Positions 24,520-34,698 of a stretch of DNA of 64,000 bases are shown here, one piece after another (the first letter of the stretch is position 1; each line of letters opens with the position of its first letter). Made by a program: the position numbers and the translations under genes. The notes under the pieces are model-generated. The model was not told the DNA's origin and searched no databases. It saw only the letters and a program-made list of their open reading frames with translations. Source of the stretch: Thalassospiraceae bacterium LMO-JJ14 (lineage in GTDB: Bacteria > Pseudomonadota > Alphaproteobacteria > Rhodospirillales > Casp-alpha2); contig CP134604.1 in assembly GCA_021555105.2 (NCBI GenBank), forward strand, positions 744,001 through 808,000, written 5' to 3'.

Positions 24520-25491
24520 ATGAACTGGCCGACGGGCCTCGACCTGCGGGCTTTAAACGTTTTTCTTGAAACTGCGCGAGCCGGAAACATGACCGAAGCG
24601 GCAAGACGGCTGGGCATGACACAGCCGGCCGTCTCGCAATACATAAGTAAAGCCGAAGATGAAATCGGCGCGCAACTGCTCGATCGCAGCCTTCGGCCGA
24701 TCCGCCTGACACCGGCTGGTGAGGTATTGCGCGACCGTGCCGAAGCGTTGATGGTCTCTGCCGAAGCGGCCGTGGCGGCAGCCAGGAGCGTCGGTGACCA
24801 GCCGCTGGCGGCACTCCGGATCGGCGTGCCGAATTCATTGGCGACGACACTGACGCCCTGGCTGTATGAAAAGGTTATGGCCGAAATGCGGCCCGGGAAC
24901 TTTGCGCTCCGCGCCGGTCAGTCGGGCGATCACGTGCGCGCCTTGATGGAACGCGAGGTGGATTTGATCATCGCCACCGATGCCGCCGAGAATCTGGGCG
25001 GTATCGCCCGCTTCCAGCTGTTTCGCGAGCCGTTCATGCTAATGCTGCCGGCGGGCTACGTGGCAGGCAGCAAGACACTGGCCGAGATCGCCCGCGATTT
25101 GCCGCTGATCCGCTTCGCCGGGCACAATATCGTTGGCCAAATGGTGGAGCGTCATCTCAGGCGGATCCGTGTGCATGCGCCGCGTATCTGTGAATTCGAC
25201 ACGGCCCAGGCGGTGTCGGCAATGGTCGCGGCAGGTCACGGTTTCGCCTTGGCGACGCCGATGTGCGTCTTCGAAGGGGCGGCGCTGGGATATGATGTGG
25301 TGACAGCGCCGCTGCCGGGCCCGGCCTTCGCGCGGACCTTGCACGTTCTGGCGCGGGGTCACGAGCTGGGTCAGCAAGCGGCGGTCTTCGCGCGCCTCTG
25401 CCGAGGCGTGCTTGCCGAGCGGATCTGCCCAATGTGCGCTCAGCGCATGCCGTGGGTCGGCGAGGGGTTCCGCGTTTTTGCCGGGGACTGA
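24520..25491 (+). CDS. LysR-type transcriptional regulator
   Basis: A 323-residue regulator. The winged helix-turn-helix is at residues 8-66 (ALNVFLETARAGNMTEAARR, then MTQPAVSQYISKAEDEIGAQ), followed by LTPAGEVL and an effector-binding domain of about 210 residues. The start ATG is set by AAGGAG 9 nt upstream. It is divergent from the PhyH oxygenase gene and probably controls it. It ends just before a strong terminator. Confidence 0.9.
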   Translation: MNWPTGLDLRALNVFLETARAGNMTEAARRLGMTQPAVSQYISKAEDEIGAQLLDRSLRPIRLTPAGEVLRDRAEALMVSAEAAVAAARSVGDQPLAALRIGVPNSLATTLTPWLYEKVMAEMRPGNFALRAGQSGDHVRALMEREVDLIIATDAAENLGGIARFQLFREPFMLMLPAGYVAGSKTLAEIARDLPLIRFAGHNIVGQMVERHLRRIRVHAPRICEFDTAQAVSAMVAAGHGFALATPMCVFEGAALGYDVVTAPLPGPAFARTLHVLARGHELGQQAAVFARLCRGVLAERICPMCAQRMPWVGEGFRVFAGD

Positions 25492-25524
25492 GGGCGCTGG
25501 TTCGAGGCGAGTACAGAAAAAATT

Positions 25525-25554
25525 AAAAAGGGCGGCATTTCTGCCGCCCTTTTT
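25525..25554 (+). terminator. Rho-independent terminator (bidirectional)
   Basis: AAAAAGGGCGGCA (25525-25537) pairs fully with TGCCGCCCTTTTT (25542-25554) around a TTTC loop. The 13-bp stem has a run of T on the plus strand and of A before it, so it can stop both the LysR transcript and the leftward peroxiredoxin transcript. Confidence 0.9.
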
Positions 25555-25638
25555 TGCATGACGCCGAGGGTTAGGGGAGGGGGGAACGGCGCCTGCTTTT
25601 GTCGTGTCCGCTGCGGCCGGTACTTTCCGGCCGTTTGC

Positions 25639-26181
25639 TTACGCAGCTTGTGCGGAGGCTTTGCTCTTGAGGTATTTGAGCATGGTGTCGGCGTCGGAAA
25701 CCTCGAACGGGTCGGTCGGGCAGTTGTCCCCGAAATCCGGTTCGACGAACATCTGTTCGATCTGACCATTATCGACGACCATCGAATAACGCCATGACCG
25801 CATGCCGAAACCGAGGTTCGACTTGTCGACGAGCATCCCCATCTTGCGCGAGAACTCGGCGTTGCCGTCCGGCAGCAGGAACACGTTCTTGGCGTTCTGC
25901 GATTTGCCCCACTGATACATGGTGAAGGCATCGTTGACGGACAGGCAGATAACCTGATCGACGCCAAGTGCGGCGAATTCTTCATACAGTTCTTCATAAC
26001 GCGGCAGGTGGCTGGTCGAGCACGTCGGCGTGAAGGCGCCGGGGAGTGCGAACAAAACGACACGCTTGCCGTTAAAAATTTCTTCGGTGGAAAGGTCTTT
26101 CCACTCGAACGGGTTATCGCCCTCGATGGCATCGTTGCGAACGCGGGTTTTGAAAACAACGCTGGGGACTTGTCTTTGCAT
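25639..26181 (-). CDS. Peroxiredoxin, Prx5 type
   Basis: A thiol peroxidase of 180 residues that reduces H2O2 and organic hydroperoxides, usually with glutathione/glutaredoxin. The peroxidatic Cys54 is in PGAFTPTCSTSHLP, the Prx5 signature. A second Cys lies in GDNCPTDPFEV near residue 153. The ATG at 26181 is chosen because AAGGTGA lies about 8 nt upstream; a GTG 9 nt further up is less well placed. The upstream 26191-26428 interval is very AT-rich and must hold its promoter. Confidence 0.9.
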   Translation of the reverse strand: MQRQVPSVVFKTRVRNDAIEGDNPFEWKDLSTEEIFNGKRVVLFALPGAFTPTCSTSHLPRYEELYEEFAALGVDQVICLSVNDAFTMYQWGKSQNAKNVFLLPDGNAEFSRKMGMLVDKSNLGFGMRSWRYSMVVDNGQIEQMFVEPDFGDNCPTDPFEVSDADTMLKYLKSKASAQAA

Positions 26182-26428
26182 GGTGGTCACCTTGTCTATC
26201 TATGTTTTACGAAACGCCCAACGGGCGACTGGGGTGACTATGCTGCATCGCATAACATAAATAAAATCGTTTAAATTTATATATATAATAGGCATTACTT
26301 ATTATTAGAGTTTTTTAAGAGGTAACCTAAAATATGTGCGATCATGCATCTGGATGACGGGTGGAAAACCACAACTATGCTGCCTTGCGGCTGGAATTTA
26401 AGCTCTTTTTCAATGTGGAGAATTGCCG

Positions 26429-26725
26429 ATGTACGAGAACCGCCAGCACGAACGTCAGAGCACGGCCCTTACTGGCATGGTACGCACGGATGGAGCAAAT
26501 CCAGCGCCGAAACATTGCGAAATCGTCGACCTGTCACCGGGCGGCGCGAGGATCAAAATCGACACCCGCCTCGAGAAGGGGGCCGTCGTTTTTCTGCAAA
26601 TCGAGGAAATGGGCGAGTACGAAGTCGGCATTGCCTGGTTTCGCCGACCGATGGCGGGTCTCAATTTTAACGTCGCGCCCGAGATCATGACGGAAGTCGT
26701 CATGGCCATCGCCATGTATCGTTAA
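26429..26725 (+). CDS. PilZ-domain protein
   Basis: A single-domain 98-residue protein. The c-di-GMP-binding signature is present: an Arg-rich start (RQHERQ, residues 5-10) and DLSPGGARI at about 36-44, then a beta barrel to the end. PilZ proteins pass on c-di-GMP signals to motility, secretion or polysaccharide machinery. The ATG at 26429 has GGAG 8 nt upstream; a TTG two codons earlier is too close to it. No diguanylate cyclase is nearby. Confidence 0.85.
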   Translation: MYENRQHERQSTALTGMVRTDGANPAPKHCEIVDLSPGGARIKIDTRLEKGAVVFLQIEEMGEYEVGIAWFRRPMAGLNFNVAPEIMTEVVMAIAMYR

Positions 26726-26812
26726 GCGGCTTAAAAATCCACCCTTCCACCGTTGCCACGACCCTTGAGCTTCATGCATAGTTTGCACCAAGCAGTTCAA
26801 GGGAGAAAATTC

Positions 26813-27922
<1,110 letters not shown>

Positions 27923-27931
27923 GGGCGTCAC

Positions 27932-28900
27932 TTGGCCGATAACACATACGATTCCGGCCGCCTGAATCTGCCGTTTGTCGGCCACTGCACGTTTGCCAAG
28001 CAGCCTGTGGTGCTGGATTGGGATGGACTGAACGGCGCCGATGTCTGTGTGCTGGGCGCCCCTTTCGACATGGGAACGCAGTACCGGGCCGGCGCGCGGT
28101 TCGGTCCCAGGGCGATCCGCGAAGCCTCGACCCTGTTTTCGTTCGGCCATGCCGGCATGTACGATTTCGAGGACGACATTACATACCTGCCGCAGGGCGG
28201 GGTTAAAATCGTCGATATCGGCGATGCCGACATGGTGCACACCGACACCATCAAGTCGCATGACAATATCGAGTTTGCGGTTCGCAAAATTCTGGCAGCC
28301 GGGGCCATGCCGGTGACGCTGGGCGGCGATCACTCGGTGCACATCCCCTGCATCCGGGCATTCGACGATCAAGAGCCGGTGCACATTATTCATATCGATG
28401 CGCACCTGGATTTTGTCGATGAACGGCATGGGGTGCGCTACGGACACGGCAATCCGCTCCGCCGGGCCTCGGAAATGAACCACGTCACCGGTTTTACGCA
28501 ACTCGGAATCCGTTTCGTATCGTCATCGAACCGCGACGATTATGAAGCGGCGAGAAAAGCCGGATCGGACATCCTCAGCGTCCGCGATGTGCGTAGGCTC
28601 GGTGCCGAGGGTGTTCTGGCCCGCATCCCCAAGGGTAAACGCTATTACTGCACCATCGATATCGACGGATTCGATCCGTCCATTGCACCCGGCACCGGCA
28701 CGCCGAGCCACGGCGGTTTCCTGTATTATGAGGTGTTGGAAATTCTCAAAGGCCTTGCCGGGCTGGGCGAGGTTGCGGGAATCGATCTGGTCGAGGTCGC
28801 GCCCGATTATGACCGTGACGGCACCACGGCGTTCCTCGCCGCGCAACTGCTGCTGAGTTTCCTGGGCTACATTTTTCATGCCAGGGGAGTAAGCGCATGA
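27932..28900 (+). CDS. Agmatinase-family ureohydrolase
   Basis: A 322-residue binuclear-manganese hydrolase. Metal ligands are visible: His134 in GGDHSVH, Asp156, His158 and Asp160 in IDAHLDF, and Asp243 and Asp245 in TIDIDGFDPS. The start is TTG at 27932 with GAGGG 7 nt before. The family includes agmatinase, guanidinobutyrase and guanidine hydrolases, so the substrate is open. It sits between adhC (9 nt) and fghA (4-nt overlap), so it is made together with formaldehyde-detoxifying enzymes. Confidence 0.85.
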   Translation: MADNTYDSGRLNLPFVGHCTFAKQPVVLDWDGLNGADVCVLGAPFDMGTQYRAGARFGPRAIREASTLFSFGHAGMYDFEDDITYLPQGGVKIVDIGDADMVHTDTIKSHDNIEFAVRKILAAGAMPVTLGGDHSVHIPCIRAFDDQEPVHIIHIDAHLDFVDERHGVRYGHGNPLRRASEMNHVTGFTQLGIRFVSSSNRDDYEAARKAGSDILSVRDVRRLGAEGVLARIPKGKRYYCTIDIDGFDPSIAPGTGTPSHGGFLYYEVLEILKGLAGLGEVAGIDLVEVAPDYDRDGTTAFLAAQLLLSFLGYIFHARGVSA

Positions 28901-29742
28901 CCTATGAAACCGTTTCCGAACAGGCCTGCTTCGCAGGCATCCAGGGGGTTTACAGCCACACCTCACAGGAACTCGACTGCGAGATGCGGTTCGCGGTCTT
29001 CACGCCGCCCCAGGCGGCAAGCGAGCCGCGTCCTGTGGTGTTCTGGCTATCCGGCCTGACGTGCACCGAGGAAAACTTCACGGTGAAGGCAGGCGCGCAA
29101 CGCGTTGCCGCCGAACTGGGTCTCGTGATCGTGGCGCCAGATACCAGCCCCAGGGGCGATGACGTGCCGGATGACAAGGACTCGTACGATTTCGCGAAGG
29201 GTGCGGGATTTTATCTAGATGCGACGCGACAGCCGTGGGCGAAAAACTACCGCATGTACAGCTACATCACTGGCGAGTTGCCGGCACTGATCTTCAAGCA
29301 TTTTCCAGCGCGCGCCGACCGGCAGGGTATTATGGGGCATTCCATGGGCGGGCACGGTGCACTGACGATTGCGCTGAAAAATCCCGAAACTTTTGCCAGT
29401 GTGTCCGCATTCTCGCCGATCGTTGCGCCCTCACAGGTGCCGTGGGGCGAGAAAGCGTTTAGCGGATATCTGGGCGATGACCGCGACGCATGGGCCGACT
29501 ATGACGCAACGGCGCTGATCAAGGCCGGTAACAGCTTCGATGGCACGATCCTGATCGATCAGGGGGAGGCGGATAATTTTCTGGATGAGCAATTGCGCCC
29601 GGAACTTTTCATCGAGGCGTGTGCTGACGTAGGCCAATCGGTCAAGCTACGCATGCAGCCCGGATACGACCATTCATATTACTTTATCGCCAGTTTTATC
29701 GAAGACCACCTGCGTCACCACGCGGCAGTACTCTGCGAATAA
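28897..29742 (+). CDS. fghA: S-formylglutathione hydrolase
   Basis: FghA hydrolyses S-formylglutathione to formate and glutathione. The 281-residue alpha/beta hydrolase has the family-specific VVFWLSGLTCTEENF, the APDTSPRGDDVPDD segment, the nucleophile elbow GHSMGGHGAL (Ser near residue 149) and the C-terminal HSYYFIASFIEDHL bearing the catalytic His. Its start overlaps the ureohydrolase stop by 4 nt, and adhC is two genes upstream. Confidence 0.95.
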   Translation: MTYETVSEQACFAGIQGVYSHTSQELDCEMRFAVFTPPQAASEPRPVVFWLSGLTCTEENFTVKAGAQRVAAELGLVIVAPDTSPRGDDVPDDKDSYDFAKGAGFYLDATRQPWAKNYRMYSYITGELPALIFKHFPARADRQGIMGHSMGGHGALTIALKNPETFASVSAFSPIVAPSQVPWGEKAFSGYLGDDRDAWADYDATALIKAGNSFDGTILIDQGEADNFLDEQLRPELFIEACADVGQSVKLRMQPGYDHSYYFIASFIEDHLRHHAAVLCE

Positions 29743-29839
29743 AATCAGCGCTTTCCGTTTCACGAATAAATGACTTGCGCCGTAAATCCATGAGGCGTAA
29801 ACGCGCCGGATATTGAACCCGTGTGCCAAGGTCTGCGCC

Positions 29840-31102
29840 ATGTTTTCGACGCTCCGTCTCGTTTCATCACTGCTCACCGGCGTTGCCTTCCTGATGGTCG
29901 GCGCCGGCGGCTTGTCGACGATTCTGGCGTTCCGGATGGGTGAAGCCGGCCTGCCTTCGACGGTGGTCGGGATTGTGACGTCGATGTACTTCGTTGGCCT
30001 TGTGCTCGGCACCGGCTATTGCCACAGACTGATCACCACTGTTGGTCATATCCGCGCCTTTGCGGCACTGGGGTCCGTCATGTCGGCTGCGACGTTGGCG
30101 CATGCGCTGACGCCGGACCCATGGGTGTGGGGGGCACTCCGTTTCATTGTCGGCTTCACAACGGTCGGCATGTACATGTGTACGGAAAGTTGGCTCAACG
30201 AAAAATCGTCAAACGAGATCAGGGGGCAGGTGTTCTCTCTGTATCAGGTCGTTCTGTATCTGGGGCAAGGTGTGGGACAGTTCCTCATTAATATTCCCGA
30301 CCAGACGGGCATGGTGTTGTATATTTTCACATCGATTCTGATGTCACTGGCGATTCTGCCGGTGGCGATCACGCGGGTCAGCGCGCCGGAACTGCCCAAG
30401 CCGGTACGTTTCCGGCTCAGCCGACTTTGGGGTATCTCACCCACCGGGATGACGGCCTCCATGGCGTCCGGTGCGTTGATGGGGGCATTTTACGGTCTCG
30501 GGGCGCTGTTCGCGCAACAAGCCGGGCTGGCAACGCACCAGACGGCGGAGTTCATGGGGGCGGTCATTATCGGTGGTCTGGTCCTGCAATGGCCCATCGG
30601 CAAACTATCCGACATGTTCGACCGGCGGCTTGTCATGGTTGGCGTGGCATCGGCGACGGCGCTGGTGTGTTTCCTGATCATGAGCAAGGACGTGCATAAC
30701 GGTAGCGGCCTGCTGGCGCTGGGGGCGTTATTCGGCGGCCTGTCGTTTACGCTGTATCCGCTCGCGGTCGCCTATACCAACGATTACACCGATGGTGATG
30801 ACCGGGTCCCGGCATCTGGCGGTCTGATGATGTCGTACGGCATCGGCGCTTCGCTCGGACCGACCGGCGGTGCCGTGTTTATGGATTTATTGGGGGCGCC
30901 GGGGCTTTTTATTTTTATCGGGCTAATCGTCATTACGCTGATGGTTTTCATCATGTGGCGGATCACGCAGCGGCAGAGTATGCCGCTTGCTGAACAAGGG
31001 GATTATCAGACCCTGCAGCGGACGTCACAGGTCGTCTATGAGATGTATCCGGAGAGCGGCGAAGAGGCGGAAAACGACCCGGAAGACGAAACCCGCTGCT
31101 GA
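29840..31102 (+). CDS. MFS transporter, YcaD-like, with ESWLNE motif
   Basis: A 420-residue, 12-segment transporter. TM segments run from FLMVGAGGLSTILAFRMG through the last at LFIFIGLIVITLMVFIMWRI. The TESWLNEKSSNEIRGQVFSLY loop between segments 4 and 5 and the central FDRRLVMVGVASATA match the second MFS protein of this window at 48850-50148. The last 45 residues form an acidic cytoplasmic tail. The ATG at 29840 follows AAGGT; a TTG 27 nt upstream is another option. The substrate is unknown. Confidence 0.82.
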   Translation: MFSTLRLVSSLLTGVAFLMVGAGGLSTILAFRMGEAGLPSTVVGIVTSMYFVGLVLGTGYCHRLITTVGHIRAFAALGSVMSAATLAHALTPDPWVWGALRFIVGFTTVGMYMCTESWLNEKSSNEIRGQVFSLYQVVLYLGQGVGQFLINIPDQTGMVLYIFTSILMSLAILPVAITRVSAPELPKPVRFRLSRLWGISPTGMTASMASGALMGAFYGLGALFAQQAGLATHQTAEFMGAVIIGGLVLQWPIGKLSDMFDRRLVMVGVASATALVCFLIMSKDVHNGSGLLALGALFGGLSFTLYPLAVAYTNDYTDGDDRVPASGGLMMSYGIGASLGPTGGAVFMDLLGAPGLFIFIGLIVITLMVFIMWRITQRQSMPLAEQGDYQTLQRTSQVVYEMYPESGEEAENDPEDETRC

Positions 31103-31112
31103 AATATGACTG

Positions 31113-31604
31113 TCAACTGATGGCGGCCACATATCCGACCGAGACGATGACACCGGCAACGGTCTTCGAATAAGTGTGCTTGATGCCAGGCTCGCCGCTG
31201 CGCGCATCCGTCCAATGATATTGTGTCCACACGCCGATCCCGTGCGCGTCACTGGCTGCCTGGATCAGGTTGCGGATGAACGGTGTGCCTCGCGTATCAT
31301 GACTGGCGATCACGTTCCGCCCCTCTCCGCGTCTGTCGGGGTGTAACAATAAATTCCCCTCGGGATCGAGAACAAAGACATACAATCCGAGATCCGGACG
31401 TGACCACAAGTTGCGATCGGTACGGTTTAGGGCGCGTGGAAACCCGTATTCGGTAATTGCGGAGGTGGCGGCCTCGACCATCGAGATGACGCTGTCGCGG
31501 ACACTGCCGGTGGGGACAGTCCCGGCCCGGACGGGCTGGGGCGCTATCCCCATCAGAAGCCCCGCCCCCATCAGAAAAAGTGTATGCCGTCTGTCGTACC
31601 TCAT
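31113..31604 (-). CDS. Exported single-Cache-domain protein
   Basis: The 163-residue product begins with a signal peptide (MRYDRRHTLFLMGAGLLMGI..., possibly of Tat type because of the paired Arg) cut near residue 28. The rest is one Cache-type sensor fold, including LGLYVFVLDPEGNLLLHPD, GTPFIRNLIQ and HTYSKTVAGVIVSVGY. Such domains usually sit on chemoreceptors or kinases, but here nothing follows it. A periplasmic ligand-binding role is likely. It ends 5 nt after the hydrolase gene stop region on the same strand. Confidence 0.75.
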   Translation of the reverse strand: MRYDRRHTLFLMGAGLLMGIAPQPVRAGTVPTGSVRDSVISMVEAATSAITEYGFPRALNRTDRNLWSRPDLGLYVFVLDPEGNLLLHPDRRGEGRNVIASHDTRGTPFIRNLIQAASDAHGIGVWTQYHWTDARSGEPGIKHTYSKTVAGVIVSVGYVAAIS

Positions 31605-31609
31605 TGCGC

Positions 31610-32470
31610 TTACTTTAGCATATTCGCTTTCAGATGCGCATCGACGGCGGTGGCATAGAACGCCGGCGATTCCTGCATCACGTAATGGCCGGCGTTGGCG
31701 CTGACGACGATCTTCAGGTTCGGATACCATTTAGCGAAAGTGCTTTTGATGTAATCGGGCTGAAAGAACGGCAAATCGTTTTCGCCCAGGATCACCGTGA
31801 CCGGGACCATGAGGCCGTCGACATCGCTGTGAAAATCCTCCAGGTCGAACATGTCGAGATAACCGATCCGGGCGGCTTCCGTGCTCGACGACATGGCACG
31901 GGCCGTCTTGAACGCGGCCCAGGTGTCGGACAGGCGTTTGCCGGTCAGCGCATGGATCGCGGCGGAGGTGACTTTCGGGTCCTTGGCGGCGGCTTCGAGG
32001 AATCCACGCGTCTTGGGATCGGTGTGCATGCCGTTGGCGGCCACCGGGGTCGTTGCGATGACGGAAATCACGCGCTCTGGCGCGTCGGCGGCGACGCGCT
32101 GCACGACCATGCCGGTCATGGAATGTCCGATAATGTGAAATCTTTGCCAGCCCAGATGATCGGCGAGTTTGAGAGTATCGGCGGCAGCCTCGGCGGCAGT
32201 GAATTTACCTTTCATGCCGATGGAGTCGCCATAACCGCGCAGATCGGCGAAGGCATAGGTGAAACTGTCGGTGTCCAGATAAGGGCGAGCGTCATCGTAA
32301 TTTCGCCGGTCGCCGAGCCAGTTGTGCAGGACAATGACCTTGTCGGCGCCACTGCCGGTGACGTCGTGGGCGAGAATGCCGGTTTGCTGCGGCATGCCTG
32401 CACAGCCCGCCATCAGGGCCAGCAACGCGATCAGTGGAAAGAACCGGGACAGTTTCGAAAACAGGCGCAT
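31610..32470 (-). CDS. Alpha/beta hydrolase, lipoprotein
   Basis: A 286-residue exported hydrolase. A lipobox (LMAGC near residue 23) follows a hydrophobic signal. The fold shows VIVLHNWLGDRRNYDD, FADLRGYGDS, the nucleophile elbow IIGHSMTGMVVQ, an acid position in LGENDLPFF and the catalytic His in SANAGHYVMQE. GGAGGATACG precedes the ATG. The substrate is unknown. It is divergent from a LysR gene (89 nt between), which probably regulates it together with the Cache gene downstream. Confidence 0.84.
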   Translation of the reverse strand: MRLFSKLSRFFPLIALLALMAGCAGMPQQTGILAHDVTGSGADKVIVLHNWLGDRRNYDDARPYLDTDSFTYAFADLRGYGDSIGMKGKFTAAEAAADTLKLADHLGWQRFHIIGHSMTGMVVQRVAADAPERVISVIATTPVAANGMHTDPKTRGFLEAAAKDPKVTSAAIHALTGKRLSDTWAAFKTARAMSSSTEAARIGYLDMFDLEDFHSDVDGLMVPVTVILGENDLPFFQPDYIKSTFAKWYPNLKIVVSANAGHYVMQESPAFYATAVDAHLKANMLK

Positions 32471-32559
32471 CGTATCCTCCATGAAATCAGCGAGGACAGC
32501 AGAATCGGCGTGAGAAATAAAATTTACCAATGAATAAAAAATATAATTAAAATAAAATA

Positions 32560-33471
32560 ATGAATATTGATATAAAGGCCGAGACCTTTGACCTCAACCT
32601 GCTGAAGGCCATGGTGGCGATCTATGAAGAGCGCCAGATCACCGCTGCCGCCGAACGGCTGGGCATAACCCAGCCGGGCCTGAGCCATATCCTGTCCCGG
32701 CTCCGTGCCACTTTCGGTGACGAGTTGTTCATTCGCGGTGCGGGCGGGATGAAGCCGACGGCGCTGGCCGAAGACCTGTATGCGCGTATTCGGCCCGGCC
32801 TCAAGCAGTTGCAGGACAGCCTCGGCGTGGCCGAAGCGCTCCGTCCGGAAACCCTGGAACGGACCTTCGTGCTCGGCATGAACGATTACGGCGCGTCGGT
32901 TATTCTGCCGCTGCTGATTCGTCTGATCGCCAGGGTAGCGCCCGGTGTTCGGCTGAAGACACGGCACTATGCGCATGGCGCGCAGTACGAGGACCTGCGT
33001 GGCGGTAACATCGATTTGTCGATCTCGGTTGCCGGGGAGCATCCGGGGTGGGCACATGCTGCGGTGTTGTTCCGTGAAGATGCCCGGGTTGTCGCCGCTA
33101 CCGACAACCCGGCGCTCAAGGGCAAATTGACCCTCAAGAAATATACGGCCTGCCCGCACGTTATCATGGCGGCGGATGGCAGCGACAGGAACTGGGTCGA
33201 CGATCATCTGGCGGACCTTGGTCTTGAGCGGACCGTGCAGCATGCAGTGCCGCACTTCTTTGCAATTCCGCCGATCATTCGGGGCTCGTCGATGATCTCG
33301 ACCTTGCCCGGACGTATCGCCGAGACGCTTGGGCGCGACGACGGACTGGTGACGTATCCGTTGCCGTTCTCGGCGCCGGCGCACAGCATCGTGCAACTCT
33401 GGCCGCGGCGTCTCGACCGTGACCCGCTGCATAAATGGTTGCGCGCGCGTGTTGCGGAATGTGTTGTGTGA
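32560..33471 (+). CDS. LysR-type transcriptional regulator
   Basis: A 303-residue regulator with the DNA-binding domain at residues 7-66 (NLLKAMVAIYEERQITAAAE, then ITQPGLSHILSRLRATFGDE). The NodD-like effector domain runs from FVLGMNDYGASVILPLLIRL to the C-terminus. It is divergent from the lipoprotein hydrolase gene. The short, very AT-rich spacer between them holds both promoters. tRNA-Gly lies in opposite orientation after it. Confidence 0.88.
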   Translation: MNIDIKAETFDLNLLKAMVAIYEERQITAAAERLGITQPGLSHILSRLRATFGDELFIRGAGGMKPTALAEDLYARIRPGLKQLQDSLGVAEALRPETLERTFVLGMNDYGASVILPLLIRLIARVAPGVRLKTRHYAHGAQYEDLRGGNIDLSISVAGEHPGWAHAAVLFREDARVVAATDNPALKGKLTLKKYTACPHVIMAADGSDRNWVDDHLADLGLERTVQHAVPHFFAIPPIIRGSSMISTLPGRIAETLGRDDGLVTYPLPFSAPAHSIVQLWPRRLDRDPLHKWLRARVAECVV

Positions 33472-33489
33472 AATAAAACCGGAAAAGAT

Positions 33490-33563
33490 TGGAGCGGGTG
33501 AAGGGAATCGAACCCTCGTCTAAAGCTTGGGAAGCTTTCGTTCTACCATTGAACTACACCCGC
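33490..33563 (-). tRNA. tRNA-Gly (anticodon CCC)
   Basis: A complete 74-nt cloverleaf on the minus strand with encoded CCA. Acceptor GCGGGTG pairs with CACCCGC; anticodon stem AAAGC/GCTTT encloses TTCCCAA, giving anticodon CCC for GGG codons. The T loop has GTTCGATT. Confidence 0.95.
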
Positions 33564-33585
33564 AGAAGATGCCGCTCAGGCTCCT

Positions 33586-33615
33586 CTAATAAGGGCGCAG
33601 GCACCGTCATGGCAA
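33586..33615 (-). promoter_or_regulatory. Probable promoter of tRNA-Gly
   Basis: On the minus strand TTGCCA (33615-33610) and TATTAG (33591-33586) are separated by 18 nt, placing transcription start about 15 nt before the tRNA 5' end. Confidence 0.5.
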
Positions 33616-33676
33616 GTGGAATAAAGGTGCGTGCAGCGCGCAAGAAGATGTCACGTGGGTTTCCCCGACCGTTCGA

Positions 33677-34549
33677 TTACACCGGCCGTTCGCCGATGCA
33701 GGTGGTGCGCTCCATGTAGCGGGGCTGATCGCCGTAATCCATGACCGCGTAGTGCATCAGGCAACGGTTATCCCATACAATGACGTCGTGCGCCTGCCAG
33801 GTGTGGCGATAAAGGTTCTCGGGGCGCGTTGCATGGCGGTACAGGGGGCCCAGAATCCAGCGGCTTTCATCGGCATCGAAACCGTCGAGATGCGAGGTGA
33901 AACCCGGATTGACGTAAAGGCTTTGCCTGCCGGTATCGGCATGGGTGCGGACCACCGGGTGCAACGCCTTGTTGGCGCCGGCCATGTCATTCTCGACGAC
34001 GATCGGTTTTGCGTACTGGGTCCGCGCCGCAACCTCGAAATCGTGCCAGGCGTGCAAGGGGCGCAGCATTTCTTTCATCGGTGCCGACAGGTCCTCGAAG
34101 GCCTTGGTCATGTTGGCGAAGATCGTGTCGCCGCCGATCTCCGGAATTTCGACGCCGTGCAAAACAGATGCGCCTGCCGGCGTTTCGCGGAAACTGACAT
34201 CGGAATGCCAATAGGTCCCGGCGCCCTTGCGGCCGAGTGGCTGTCCGGTGCCGTCGAGCTTGTTGGACACACGATAGATCTCCGGATGGTCAGGGTGAAT
34301 ATAACGGCTCACCGTATCTTGCAGCGGTGACTGGCCCGCTGCACCGAACAGCGGCCCAAAGGCCGCGCCGAAAGCGATATGTGCCTCGGTCGACAGATTC
34401 TTCTGTCCCCGGATCACCATCAGGCCACCATGCCCGCCCCATATACGTTTCAGGGCGCCGATGACGTTATCGCCGGGGCTGTCGTTCAGGTCGAGACCGG
34501 TAATCTCCGCCCCCAGATGTGTCGACAGGGGCCGTACATTGAAATCCAT
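33677..34549 (-). CDS. TauD/TfdA-family 2-oxoglutarate dioxygenase
   Basis: A 290-residue iron/2-oxoglutarate oxygenase. The HxD pair is His115/Asp117 in YWHSDVSFRE, the distal His lies in WDNRCLMHYAV, and the 2-oxoglutarate Arg is in RYMERTTCIGERP. Known family members release sulfite from taurine or open aryloxyalkanoates; nothing here fixes the substrate. Start ATG at 34549 has AGGAGGA upstream. It is divergent from the radical SAM gene (149 nt between). Confidence 0.88.
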   Translation of the reverse strand: MDFNVRPLSTHLGAEITGLDLNDSPGDNVIGALKRIWGGHGGLMVIRGQKNLSTEAHIAFGAAFGPLFGAAGQSPLQDTVSRYIHPDHPEIYRVSNKLDGTGQPLGRKGAGTYWHSDVSFRETPAGASVLHGVEIPEIGGDTIFANMTKAFEDLSAPMKEMLRPLHAWHDFEVAARTQYAKPIVVENDMAGANKALHPVVRTHADTGRQSLYVNPGFTSHLDGFDADESRWILGPLYRHATRPENLYRHTWQAHDVIVWDNRCLMHYAVMDYGDQPRYMERTTCIGERPV

Positions 34550-34698
34550 CGTGTGTGTCCTCCTGACGCCATTATGGAATTTCTGACGCCCCCTGCAATG
34601 CTTGTGCGCCGCGCCGCTCACGATAGGTTTATTTGAGTTGAGAACAGCACTCGGCTAAGCCATCCTTAGACGTCACCGACAGGAGCTTGCTCAGAACA

